The notes beneath the pieces were generated by a model. That model was given only the letters and a program-made list of their open reading frames with translations, had not been told where the DNA came from and made no database searches. 6,088 nucleotides of DNA from Methanoregula sp. (GTDB lineage Archaea; Halobacteriota; Methanomicrobia; Methanomicrobiales; Methanospirillaceae), in the NCBI GenBank assembly GCA_003154335.1, contig PMDE01000129.1, positions 8,247-14,334 on the forward strand, in the 5' to 3' direction. This document shows positions 1 through 5,045 of the stretch, one piece after another (the first letter of the stretch is position 1; each line of letters starts with the position of its first letter). Position numbers and translations under genes: made by a program.

Positions 1-1223
1 GGACAGCGTCCTTTGCCAATCACCCGGTGATACCATTCAAAAGCCTCGGGATTGAGGGGTTCCCCCACGGATCCGAGGATGCGTAACGTGCCCAGGTTAT
101 GTTTTTCCGGCCATTCTTCTCCGAGCTTCATAAACATGCGGATTGCAGTTGGCGCTGTGTACAGGATGGTAACCCCGAATTCCTCAACCATTCGCCACCA
201 GACAGCAGCATCCGGGTAATCAGGCGTCCCTTCCGTGAGGATAATTGTCGCCCCCATTGCAAGAGGGCCATATACCACATAGGAGTGACCGGTTATCCAG
301 CCGGGATCCGCAGTACACCAGAAGACATCGTTTTCCTTCAAATCGAACACATACTTCGTCGAGTAGTAGGTACCCACCATATACCCGCCACAGGTGTGAA
401 CGATACCCTTGGGAGCTCCCGTGGAACCGCTGGTATAGAGGATGAACAGCGGGTCCTCTGCATCCATCACCTCGGGTTCGCATTCCTGGCTGACATCGCT
501 GATGAGCTCATAGTAATCGACCTCCATCTCATGGTGGATCTCAACCGGCTGTTTCAGTTCTCTGCGTAAAACAATGATATGTTCAACGCTGGGAGCGTTG
601 ATTATCGCCTCTTCGATGATATGTTTGAGCGGAATGGATTTTCCCCGCCGGAACGTCACATCGGCAGTGATGACAACCTTTGCCTTCGCGCCATTGATCC
701 GGCTGTTAAGGGCTGCCGCACCGAAACCGCCGAAAACAACGCTATGGACTGCACCGATGCGTGCACAGGCAAGCATGGAGATAATCTGCTCGGGGACCAT
801 CGGCATATAGATACATACCCGGTCCCCTTTGGAGACCCCGAGTTTCTTTAACCCGTTGGCAACCCGCTGGACTTCGCGGTAGAGCTGCCGGTAAGTAAAT
901 ATCCGCTCGGTCTCATCTTCCCCTTTCCAGATAAGGGCAACCTTGTTCCGTCGCGCATTGGCAATATGGCGATCAAGGCAGTTATACGTAATATTGGTCC
1001 TGCCTCCGACAAACCACCGGGCGTACGGGTAGTTCCATTCCCTGACTTTTGTGTAGGGTGAAAACCAGTGAAGTTCCTGAGCAATACGGTCCCAGAATCC
1101 TTCGGGATCTTTTAAGAAGTCATCATAGGCTTTCTGGTAATCACCAAGCCAGCTGTTCTGACGATAGGAAGGATCGGGCGTATAATATTTTTCCGTGAAT
1201 ATGACATCAAATTTCTCTGCCAT
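1..1223 (-). CDS. acs: AMP-forming acetyl-CoA synthetase, N-terminal 407 residues (3' end beyond window)
   Basis: This enzyme activates acetate with ATP and CoA to acetyl-CoA, AMP and pyrophosphate through an acetyl-adenylate; in hydrogenotrophic methanogens it mainly feeds acetate assimilation. I translated the minus strand from the ATG at 1223-1221 (MAEKFDVIFTEKYYTPD); it stays open to the window edge. The family order is clear: an N-terminal cap with FWDRIAQELHWFSPY; a CoA-contact stretch FRRGKSIPLK where R192 matches the first basic residue of the bacterial RxxR pair and K195 replaces the second Arg; the adenylation P-loop YTSGSTGAPKG at 263-273; WCTADPGWITGHSY; and GSVGEPLNPEAFEWY. The cut falls just before the expected TWWQTETG motif, so roughly 220-240 residues including the catalytic-lysine C-terminal domain are missing. 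The motif spacing matches full-length Acs, which supports this start. A TATA-like box at 1249-1256 and a palindrome at 1225-1241 lie directly upstream. The acetate-specific Trp cannot be checked here. Confidence 0.96.
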   Translation of the reverse strand, partial: MAEKFDVIFTEKYYTPDPSYRQNSWLGDYQKAYDDFLKDPEGFWDRIAQELHWFSPYTKVREWNYPYARWFVGGRTNITYNCLDRHIANARRNKVALIWKGEDETERIFTYRQLYREVQRVANGLKKLGVSKGDRVCIYMPMVPEQIISMLACARIGAVHSVVFGGFGAAALNSRINGAKAKVVITADVTFRRGKSIPLKHIIEEAIINAPSVEHIIVLRRELKQPVEIHHEMEVDYYELISDVSQECEPEVMDAEDPLFILYTSGSTGAPKGIVHTCGGYMVGTYYSTKYVFDLKENDVFWCTADPGWITGHSYVVYGPLAMGATIILTEGTPDYPDAAVWWRMVEEFGVTILYTAPTAIRMFMKLGEEWPEKHNLGTLRILGSVGEPLNPEAFEWYHRVIGKGRC

Positions 1224-1224
1224 G

Positions 1225-1241
1225 AAAAAACCTGGTTTTTT
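1225..1241. promoter_or_regulatory. Perfect 17-bp palindrome abutting the acs start codon (candidate operator)
   Basis: Two perfect 8-bp arms flank a single central base (AAAAAACC-T-GGTTTTTT on the plus strand), starting one base upstream of the acs ATG. A one-base loop makes an RNA hairpin poor, so a dimeric DNA-binding protein site is the better reading. The site covers the start point predicted from the TATA-like box at 1249-1256 (about 1227), where a bound protein would block transcription. The minus-strand text also offers AGGT six bases before the ATG as a weak ribosome site. That it is an operator is inference. Confidence 0.45.
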
Positions 1242-1248
1242 GTAAAAG

Positions 1249-1256
1249 TTATAATA
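1249..1256 (-). promoter_or_regulatory. TATA-like box for acs
   Basis: The minus strand reads TATTATAA here. Its centre is about 25 bases before position 1227, which would make the acs transcript nearly leaderless (about four bases of leader). The preceding gene ends only 62 bases upstream of acs, so read-through from it is also possible. Confidence 0.45.
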
Positions 1257-1285
1257 CGTATTTTGTAATTGACCAAAAATCTGAT

Positions 1286-1465
1286 TCAGTACTGTATCTT
1301 CCCACTGCTGCTACAGTCTTCGCATGGTTCAAAATAAAACGTTTCTACGGTCGTTGTCCCATAATACGAGACACCCGGCTGGCCGCTATAGTTTTTTTTC
1401 CTTACCAGGATTTTCCCTGTTCCATTGCAGTGCACACATTTGTGGGATTGTAGTTCCAGGGCCAT
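1286..1465 (-). CDS. Small DnaJ-type zinc-binding protein, 59 residues
   Basis: The minus strand encodes MALELQSHKCVHCNGTGKIL at the start and ends ...CEDCSSSGKIQY, 59 residues. It has two halves of a DnaJ central-domain-like zinc site: C10-x2-C13-x-G15-x-G17-K and C48-x2-C51-x3-G55-K, with Ser in place of the first Gly of the second motif. In DnaJ and related proteins such CxxCxGxG pairs bind one zinc; here one pair is left, with no J domain, so it may be a stand-alone zinc ribbon. The 30-residue linker is polar and aromatic (SYYGTTTVETFYF). A TATAAATA box at 1496-1489 puts the start point at about the ATG, which fits a leaderless mRNA and the lack of a Shine-Dalgarno sequence. acs follows on the same strand after 62 bases, so co-transcription is possible. 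The partner or substrate is unknown; a link to acs is only positional. Confidence 0.8.
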   Translation of the reverse strand: MALELQSHKCVHCNGTGKILVRKKNYSGQPGVSYYGTTTVETFYFEPCEDCSSSGKIQY

Positions 1466-1488
1466 AATTTTTTATTAGATAGAGATTA

Positions 1489-1501
1489 TATTTATAATTA
1501 A
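1489..1501 (-). promoter_or_regulatory. TATA box of the small zinc-protein gene (left arm of mirrored promoter)
   Basis: On the minus strand the arm reads TTAATTATAAATA. The TATAAATA core centres about 27 bases from the ATG at 1465, the normal archaeal TATA-to-start distance for a leaderless transcript. The sequence is identical to the plus-strand arm at 1521-1533. Confidence 0.65.
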
Positions 1502-1524
1502 CTATTTTTTGATAACGATTTTAA

Positions 1525-1533
1525 TTATAAATA
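1525..1533 (+). promoter_or_regulatory. TATA box, rightward promoter of the FKBP transcription unit
   Basis: TTATAAATA, preceded by TTAA. The predicted start point is near 1555, which leaves about 165 bases of leader before the FKBP ATG. I see no better TATA box nearer that gene. Confidence 0.5.
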
Positions 1534-1608
1534 AGAAGAATATATTCCCAATAACAGACGTTTTTCCCTGAGAACAGGTAACAGGAATAATATCAGGAGT
1601 GGTTTTGC

Positions 1609-1662
1609 ATGAAGCGGGAATACCCGGTTATTTGTTCTTTGCCGGATCCAGTAAAGATTTAA
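1609..1662 (+). CDS. Possible 17-codon leader ORF upstream of the FKBP gene
   Basis: ATG to TAA encodes MKREYPVICSLPDPVKI. An AGGAGTGG stretch lies about seven bases upstream of the ATG, a credible Shine-Dalgarno sequence. It sits inside the predicted leader of the FKBP mRNA and is in a different frame from that gene. The peptide resembles nothing I know. It could be a regulatory upstream ORF or chance. Confidence 0.3.
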   Translation: MKREYPVICSLPDPVKI

Positions 1663-1720
1663 TGTATTCCTCATGAACCTGATCTAGGATTCCGGCACGG
1701 TGATCCCACACGGAGATACT

Positions 1721-2395
1721 ATGAGTGAACCTGACCAGAAGGAAAAAAAAGTCCCCGGGAGGGAAGGGGTAGAAAAGAGCAACGGGAAGCGGAAATATCT
1801 CGTGTTTGCCATCGGCGCACTCGCCGTTGCATTAATCGCAGTCTACGGAGCATTCATGGTGCTCAGCCCTGCAACGATAACAGCGGGCGATACCGTATCG
1901 ATGTATTATACCATGGCGTATGAAAACGGGACCGTTATCAGTACAAACACAAACAGCACTCCCTTGGAATTAACGGTCGGTGCTGCCGATGTTATCCCGG
2001 GTTTTTCGAATGCAATCATCGGGATGGTACAAAACCAGAAAAAAACGGTACTCATTCCTTACGACCAGGCATACGGTCCATACCGGAGCGATCTTATCCG
2101 TGTCGTGAACCGCACCGGTCCCATCGCCAATACGACTTTTGCGACAGGGCAATATTATACCATCCACAGCAAAACCAGCAATGCAACGAGCGTGATAAGG
2201 ATAATCAATGTCACGCCCCTGACCGTGACCTGGGATGAGAACAATCCGCTCGCGGGTCAGAACCTCTCGTTTACCGTGCAGGTAGTAAGCGTGAACAAGG
2301 GAAGGGCCGGGAGCGCCGGCGGGACCACGTTGCCCCGTATTGATTCGGCATTCGATGTCCCGGTTCCCAGTACGAATGCCACAAAAAATTTTTAA
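1721..2395 (+). CDS. Membrane-anchored FKBP-type peptidyl-prolyl cis-trans isomerase, 224 residues
   Basis: FKBP-type enzymes rotate X-Pro bonds and often act as folding chaperones. The product has a charged Lys/Glu-rich N-terminus (1-25), one membrane segment (about 26-48) and an outside domain. The FKBP core starts at ITAGDTVSMYYTMAYENGTV (53-72), continues with PLELTVGAADVIPGFSNAII (81-100) and TVLIPYDQAYG (109-119), then has an inserted flap domain of about 60 residues as in SlyD-like archaeal FKBPs, and closes with NPLAGQNLSFTVQVVSV. Eight or so N-x-S/T sequons lie beyond the membrane segment, which fits a glycosylated protein outside the membrane. I chose the ATG at 1721 because GGAG lies five bases upstream; an in-frame GTG at 1700 would add seven residues but has no better ribosome site. 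The Ser/Thr/Pro-rich tail ends PSTNATKNF. It converges with the acyltransferase gene. It is likely a helper for exported protein folding, although isomerase activity may be weakened because several aromatic pocket residues are not obvious. Confidence 0.9.
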   Translation: MSEPDQKEKKVPGREGVEKSNGKRKYLVFAIGALAVALIAVYGAFMVLSPATITAGDTVSMYYTMAYENGTVISTNTNSTPLELTVGAADVIPGFSNAIIGMVQNQKKTVLIPYDQAYGPYRSDLIRVVNRTGPIANTTFATGQYYTIHSKTSNATSVIRIINVTPLTVTWDENNPLAGQNLSFTVQVVSVNKGRAGSAGGTTLPRIDSAFDVPVPSTNATKNF

Positions 2396-2418
2396 TCATC
2401 GCTTAAATAATCATTCTG

Positions 2419-2423
2419 TTTTT
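2419..2423 (+). terminator. Oligo-T candidate terminator after the FKBP gene
   Basis: A run of five T, 24 bases past the TAA, in a T-rich context (CTGTTTTTGGTTCTG). Archaeal RNA polymerase commonly terminates at short T runs without a hairpin. The site lies in the 119-base gap between two convergent genes. Confidence 0.35.
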
Positions 2424-2466
2424 GGTTCTGATACGCTGGGGGTTGATAAGTGATTTGTCTCGAGGT

Positions 2467-2472
2467 AAAAAA
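2467..2472 (-). terminator. Oligo-T candidate terminator after the acyltransferase gene
   Basis: Read on the minus strand this is a run of six T, about 43 bases past the TAG stop. Together with the opposite T run at 2419-2423 it would separate the two convergent transcripts. Confidence 0.35.
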
Positions 2473-2514
2473 TCGGAGATCACCGTTGACTTATCACGAT
2501 TGTTCCCGGAAGCA

Positions 2515-3657
2515 CTATCCCAGTATATACTTTGCATACGGAAATCGTCGTACCCCATAATGGCTGATGGCAAATATCAGCGGTATGCCTGTGACCCCGA
2601 CGATTACAAACTTAATGAACGGGTCGATCGGTACCCTCATGAGCAGGTACTGCAGGAAGATGATTATCGGGAGTTGTATGATAAAGACCGTGTAGGAATT
2701 ATCTGCAAGCGCTTTCGCAAGAGGGCCCTGCGAATTTAACCGGTCCTTGAAAAACACGAGAAGGGCTATACAGGTGCTCACGCAGAAGAACGCTTGCCAG
2801 AACGATCCGAGAAGGGACCCGGGCTCTGCGCCCCCGAGAAGAAGCGCATCACTGTTCAATGCGCTGACTACAACCAGGAATAATATCGTGAAAAAGGCTA
2901 TCCCTGTCCACAGCCTGGCTGCGGTTTTTGGTATCGCGTCGATCCATCTTTCCCGGTACGCTGCTATACCGGCGGCAAAGAGCATCGCGTACTGGGTGAG
3001 GTGGAACGGTTCGAAGAGGCCAAGGGGTACCCAGTAGTTTATAGGCGCCCAGATACCCACGACAAAAGAGACGAGCGCCAGGACTATTACGAAAGCAAGG
3101 ATTGACCGGGTATTGGGAAACGGCTTGTTCTGTGAAGAGGGTTTTTTAACCAGCCAGTACGCTACATAAACCGTTGTGAAGATCAGCAGTACCGCAAGGA
3201 ACCACAGGTTCCCGAAGGTGATGAGCGGCTGGCCCTGGTTATACAGGCCGTAATAGTAGAGCAGGTAGCCGACTGCAGGAAAGACACCAAACATGAATAC
3301 CAGGATCGGAACGCCGAGCTTTACCAGCCGGTCCTTCATGAACCGGGCGGCCCCTTTTCTCTCTAAGGATGACGGCAGGAAGTAGGCAGATATCATGAAG
3401 AAAAGACCCATGAAGAAGGATGAGATCAGGATCAGGAACGTTGTAATGACAAAAACGTCAAGAGAACTCTCAGGTCCCCCGGAAGGAATAACCCAGCCGC
3501 TTGCCGGGAGATAGGGCTGGGCCGCATGGTCGAGCACCACGAGGCACGCAAGGAGCACTTTGAGGTTATCCAGAAAATAAACCCTGGGCATCGGTGCCGT
3601 TTTAGTCACGGCGCTGGCCACCCCTCCCGAATCGTAGACCTCTGCTTCCGCGGACAT
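2515..3657 (-). CDS. Acyltransferase-3 family integral membrane protein, 380 residues
   Basis: The acyltransferase-3 family (OafA/YrhL-like) moves acyl groups across or at the membrane onto sugars, lipids or peptides. The protein is hydrophobic throughout, with about ten membrane segments after a 25-residue polar N-terminus. Family marks are LDNLKVLLACLVVLDHA at 29-45, where K33-x10-H44 fits the R-x10-H signature of the first membrane helix with Lys for Arg; FFMISAYFL at 86-94 (family consensus FFLISGYF); KDRLVKLGVPIL at 108-119 just after the loop; LWFL at 151-154; and SYTVFIIQLPII at 321-332, where Gln stands at the place often held by His. Length and layout match a stand-alone family member without the extra SGNH domain. 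M23 (MPRVYFLDNLK) is an alternative start, but the ATG at 3657 lies about 15 bases from the predicted start point of its TATA box. No sugar or lipid synthesis gene is adjacent, so the acceptor is unknown. The stop is TAG. Confidence 0.88.
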   Translation of the reverse strand: MSAEAEVYDSGGVASAVTKTAPMPRVYFLDNLKVLLACLVVLDHAAQPYLPASGWVIPSGGPESSLDVFVITTFLILISSFFMGLFFMISAYFLPSSLERKGAARFMKDRLVKLGVPILVFMFGVFPAVGYLLYYYGLYNQGQPLITFGNLWFLAVLLIFTTVYVAYWLVKKPSSQNKPFPNTRSILAFVIVLALVSFVVGIWAPINYWVPLGLFEPFHLTQYAMLFAAGIAAYRERWIDAIPKTAARLWTGIAFFTILFLVVVSALNSDALLLGGAEPGSLLGSFWQAFFCVSTCIALLVFFKDRLNSQGPLAKALADNSYTVFIIQLPIIIFLQYLLMRVPIDPFIKFVIVGVTGIPLIFAISHYGVRRFPYAKYILG

Positions 3658-3693
3658 AGGTTGTAAAAATCACATGCAAAAAAGAGCTTCCGG

Positions 3694-3702
3694 TTTATAA
3701 AA
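3694..3702 (-). promoter_or_regulatory. TATA box for the acyltransferase gene
   Basis: The minus strand reads TTTTATAAA, centred about 41 bases before the ATG at 3657. The predicted start point is near 3672, giving a 15-base leader without a Shine-Dalgarno sequence. The plus strand is nearly as good a TATA box here, but only doubtful short frames follow it in that direction. Confidence 0.55.
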
Positions 3703-3776
3703 CATCTCTTTTCCATGGCTTTGCAGCCAAAGCCACTTCTGCTCCTGAAGTCTCACCACACCGTGCGCCCTATCAG

Positions 3777-3929
3777 ATGGCAATGAAAAATACGAATGGC
3801 CGTACGGATGAGTGATCCCCATACTACAACCCGGCTTTGACCCCGGATCTCAAGTCTGAATTCGATACAGGGGAATATGAGGAATACAAAATTCGCGAAG
3901 CTTCCAAAAAAAATAAATTGGTGGCATAA
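3777..3929 (+). pseudogene. Short open frame broken by an in-frame TGA
   Basis: From ATG at 3777 the frame reads MAMKNTNGRTDE, then TGA at 3813-3815, then 37 further codons starting SPYYNPALTPDLKSEFDTG and ending REASKKNKLVA before TAA at 3927. The part after the TGA has a natural, charged protein-like composition. One base change (TGG to TGA) would give DEWSPYYNP, so a decayed small gene is the simplest reading. The frame is also open upstream for some 35 codons without a good start. Fifty codons is short enough for chance, and I recognise no family. Confidence 0.25.
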
Positions 3930-3931
3930 GC

Positions 3932-3939
3932 ATATAAAT
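3932..3939 (+). promoter_or_regulatory. TATA-like box, distal candidate for the Cys-rich protein gene
   Basis: ATATAAAT preceded by AAGC. The predicted start point near 3961 falls in the small inverted repeat at 3948-3971, leaving a leader of about 80 bases before the gene at 4041. Confidence 0.35.
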
Positions 3940-3947
3940 CCCCGATT

Positions 3948-3971
3948 GGAAGAGCTAAAATCAGTTCTTCC
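3948..3971. repeat. 8-bp inverted repeat with 8-base loop
   Basis: GGAAGAGC (3948-3955) and GTTCTTCC (3964-3971) pair over eight positions with one G-T wobble around the loop TAAAATCA. It sits between two candidate TATA boxes, so it may be a protein site or a leader hairpin. No T run follows, which argues against a terminator. Confidence 0.35.
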
Positions 3972-3981
3972 CTGATGATAG

Positions 3982-3989
3982 TTATAATT
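3982..3989 (+). promoter_or_regulatory. TATA-like box, proximal candidate for the 4011-4190 unit
   Basis: TTATAATT centres about 25 bases before the ATG at 4011. If used, transcription would begin at the upstream ORF and that ORF would be translated leaderless. Confidence 0.4.
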
Positions 3990-4010
3990 GTTATTTAACG
4001 AAAGATAGAG

Positions 4011-4040
4011 ATGCAGAGTAAAGAAATCAGAGGAAAATGA
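4011..4040 (+). CDS. Nine-codon upstream ORF directly abutting the Cys-rich protein gene
   Basis: ATG to TGA encodes MQSKEIRGK. Its TGA (4038-4040) is immediately followed by the ATG of the next gene, and the AGAGGA ribosome site of that gene (4029-4034) lies inside it. This layout suits translational coupling or attenuation. It is very short and may be chance. Confidence 0.3.
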   Translation: MQSKEIRGK

Positions 4041-4190
4041 ATGGCAGTAGAATCTAAAAAACAACCGAAAGATCCAATAAAACTGAAATCCCCCTGTGGG
4101 AGTAACTGTCAGGAGTTTGTATCAAAAACCTGTCCCGGTGAAGAAACCGGATGCGCAATATATTGGCGTTTTTCACAAGGTTTTAGATAA
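4041..4190 (+). CDS. Small Cys-rich protein, 49 residues, function unknown
   Basis: ATG to TAA encodes a basic N-terminus (MAVESKKQPKDPIKLKSP) followed by C19-x3-C23-x7-C31-PG-x4-C38 and the tail AIYWRFSQGFR. Four cysteines in 20 residues suggest a zinc or iron-sulfur knuckle; the lack of a signal peptide or membrane segment suggests the cytoplasm. The start is well supported: AGAGGA lies six bases upstream of the ATG, the best ribosome site on this side of the window apart from that at 4332. I do not recognise the family. The frame stays open for 54 codons past the TAA (to 4355), but that part is Arg/Leu-rich without a good start and is probably noncoding. No neighbour indicates a role. Confidence 0.7.
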   Translation: MAVESKKQPKDPIKLKSPCGSNCQEFVSKTCPGEETGCAIYWRFSQGFR

Positions 4191-4344
4191 CAAAGAACAG
4201 CGATCCGAAAATGGCATTACCGGTCCAGATTATTTTCGTTCACAAAAGGACACATTCTCCATCGGATTTTAGTTCTCCTGAACATTTTTACGAATAGCGC
4301 GACACCAGGAAGTCCGGCAATTGCTGCTGCCAAGGAGGAAAATT

Positions 4345-4469
4345 ATGGAAATTAAGGTATTGATATGACCACCCGGTCAGCCGAAATTCCGGGCGGTGTT
4401 GATTTCGACGTGATCATTTTCTTTGAGTCACGATTCGCACCAGAATCACTTCACATGAGATTTTTATAA
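4345..4469 (+). CDS. Two overlapping tiny ORFs (7 and 34 codons) behind a strong Shine-Dalgarno
   Basis: AAGGAGG at 4332-4338 is six bases from ATG 4345, which encodes only MEIKVLI before TGA at 4366-4368. ATG 4365 overlaps that stop as ATGA and encodes 34 residues, MTTRSAEIPGGVDFDVIIFF up to ...APESLHMRFL, ending at 4469. The near-ideal ribosome site and the ATGA junction look like coupled translation. The other reading is a gene start truncated or frameshifted by decay: dropping one base near 4363 would join MEIKVL to YDHPVSRNSGRC in another frame, still with an early stop. I recognise neither peptide. Confidence 0.3.
4369..4396. repeat. GC-rich imperfect hairpin
   Basis: CCACCCGG (4369-4376) and CCGGGCGG (4389-4396) pair at seven of eight positions around a 12-base loop, in an otherwise AT-rich stretch. 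It lies a few bases into the 34-codon ORF. A T-rich but not pure T tract follows on the plus strand, so it could slow or end transcription there. Confidence 0.35.
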
Positions 4470-4496
4470 ACTTCATCAATTTCCCAACTCAACTTA

Positions 4497-5045
4497 CTAT
4501 ATTGAGCCTCCAGGTATCAGGGGAGGGATGACTGTCTGGACAGACTGAACGGAATCAAGTGATGCCAGTGTAACAAGATTCGTTACGTTTACCCAGGCAA
4601 CCACGATGTGATTTGCAGGATCGGTATTGGTAATATTCCAGGCATATGAAGCAAGTAAACCGGCATCGATCTTTTCACGGGTTTTTATGTAGACATAAAC
4701 AACGGGATAATCTGTTTTATTTTCAGTCTTTGAACCCATGCTGTCAATCCACATGATCTGATGGTCCTGTTTCATCTGCTGCTCCAATGCATCACGGTTT
4801 ATCCCCGGGGGAAAATCAATGCTTCCTGTTAACAGCAGCAATTCTGTGGATAATTTTTTTTCACCAGGGGTAAGGTTGTATTTTGAAATTACTGAAATAT
4901 TTTGTCCATGACAGTCCTGCTCCTCTTTGCAAATGAACGATGATTGGTTTTTTGAAGGAACACTAGATTGAGGTTGACTTACGCATCCACAAATTAGGCA
5001 AACCCCGATTATAAAAATCATAAGAGAAATTACATTTCTTTTCAC
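4497..5045 (-). CDS. Putative archaeal lipoprotein, 182 residues, function unknown
   Basis: The product starts MKRNVISLMIFIIGVCLICG and has a lipobox ending at C21 (I18-C-G-C21), so it should be exported, lipidated and anchored on the outer face of the membrane. A Ser/Gln-rich linker follows, with C39 and C45 free to form a disulfide. The body (about 55-175) alternates helix-like and strand-like segments: PGINRDALEQQMKQ, YPVVYVYIKTREKIDAGLL, HIVVAWVNVTNLVTLASL and DSVQSVQTVIPP. The last part resembles the inhibitor-like propeptide fold of subtilisin-type proteases in pattern, but this is only a suggestion. Four or so N-x-S/T sequons are present. The GTG start is supported by its overlap with the stop of the upstream small gene (GTGA); no Shine-Dalgarno sequence is visible. 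A TATA-like ATAAATAC at 5095-5088 could give a promoter of its own. The stop is TAG followed directly by TAA. Confidence 0.8.
   Translation of the reverse strand: MKRNVISLMIFIIGVCLICGCVSQPQSSVPSKNQSSFICKEEQDCHGQNISVISKYNLTPGEKKLSTELLLLTGSIDFPPGINRDALEQQMKQDHQIMWIDSMGSKTENKTDYPVVYVYIKTREKIDAGLLASYAWNITNTDPANHIVVAWVNVTNLVTLASLDSVQSVQTVIPPLIPGGSI

Larger units (their letters stand above)
1489..1533. repeat. 13-bp perfect inverted repeat forming a mirrored divergent promoter
   Basis: Positions 1489-1501 (TATTTATAATTAA) and 1521-1533 (TTAATTATAAATA) are exact reverse complements separated by 19 bases. The arms coincide with the TATA boxes and the adjoining upstream bases of two divergent transcription units: the zinc protein to the left and the FKBP gene to the right. 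The identity covers the upstream TTAA as well as the TATA core, more than two independent TATA boxes need to share. Confidence 0.7.
3658..4040. other. Gene-poor stretch between the acyltransferase and Cys-rich protein genes
   Basis: This 380-base AT-rich stretch holds the acyltransferase promoter, a TGA-interrupted plus-strand frame (3777-3929), two plus-strand TATA-like boxes (3932-3939 and 3982-3989), a small inverted repeat (3948-3971) and a nine-codon upstream ORF (4011-4040). A minus-strand frame of 103 codons (3753-4064) crosses it, but its Phe/Cys/His/Ile-rich composition looks like the reverse of AT-rich noncoding DNA and I do not call it. Confidence 0.6.
4191..4496. other. Gene-poor stretch with tiny ORFs
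   Basis: No convincing gene is visible over 305 bases. It contains a 28-codon frame without a ribosome site (4211-4297), a very strong Shine-Dalgarno sequence (AAGGAGG, 4332-4338) serving a seven-codon ORF overlapped by a 34-codon ORF (4345-4469), a GC-rich hairpin (4369-4396) and an orphan TATA-like sequence (TTTTTATAAA, 4461-4470). It may be the remains of a decayed gene. The lipoprotein gene ends at its right border with TAG followed at once by TAA on the minus strand. Confidence 0.5.

Noticed and set aside
99..1084. Several 66-156 codon ORFs on both strands
   Set aside because: All lie over the acs gene, whose family motifs run continuously through 1-1223.
2444..2496. 8-bp inverted repeat TGATAAGT / ACTTATCA between the convergent genes
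   Set aside because: The arms are 37 bases apart and AT-rich, so a stable hairpin is unlikely. T runs explain termination better.
2422..3037. Plus-strand ORFs of 105 and 96 codons
   Set aside because: They lie opposite the well-supported acyltransferase gene, have no family features, and are antisense shadows of it.
3813..3815. TGA as selenocysteine codon
   Set aside because: Selenocysteine is known from Methanococcales and Methanopyrus but not, to my knowledge, from this group; no selenocysteine element was recognised nearby, and Trp fits the site better.
3753..4064. 103-codon minus-strand ORF between the acyltransferase and Cys-rich genes
   Set aside because: Composition (Phe, Cys, His, Asn runs) is typical of a random frame in AT-rich DNA. 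It lies antisense to better-supported short features and has no ribosome site or TATA box matched to its start.
4191..4355. 54-codon extension of the Cys-rich protein beyond its TAA
   Set aside because: An open run of this length is expected by chance fairly often, and the sequence is Arg/Leu-rich without a family feature. I see nothing that supports read-through.
4497..4499. TAG as pyrrolysine codon in the lipoprotein (and at 2515-2517 in the acyltransferase)
   Set aside because: The lipoprotein TAG is followed at once by TAA, and both proteins are complete at the TAG. These are ordinary stops.
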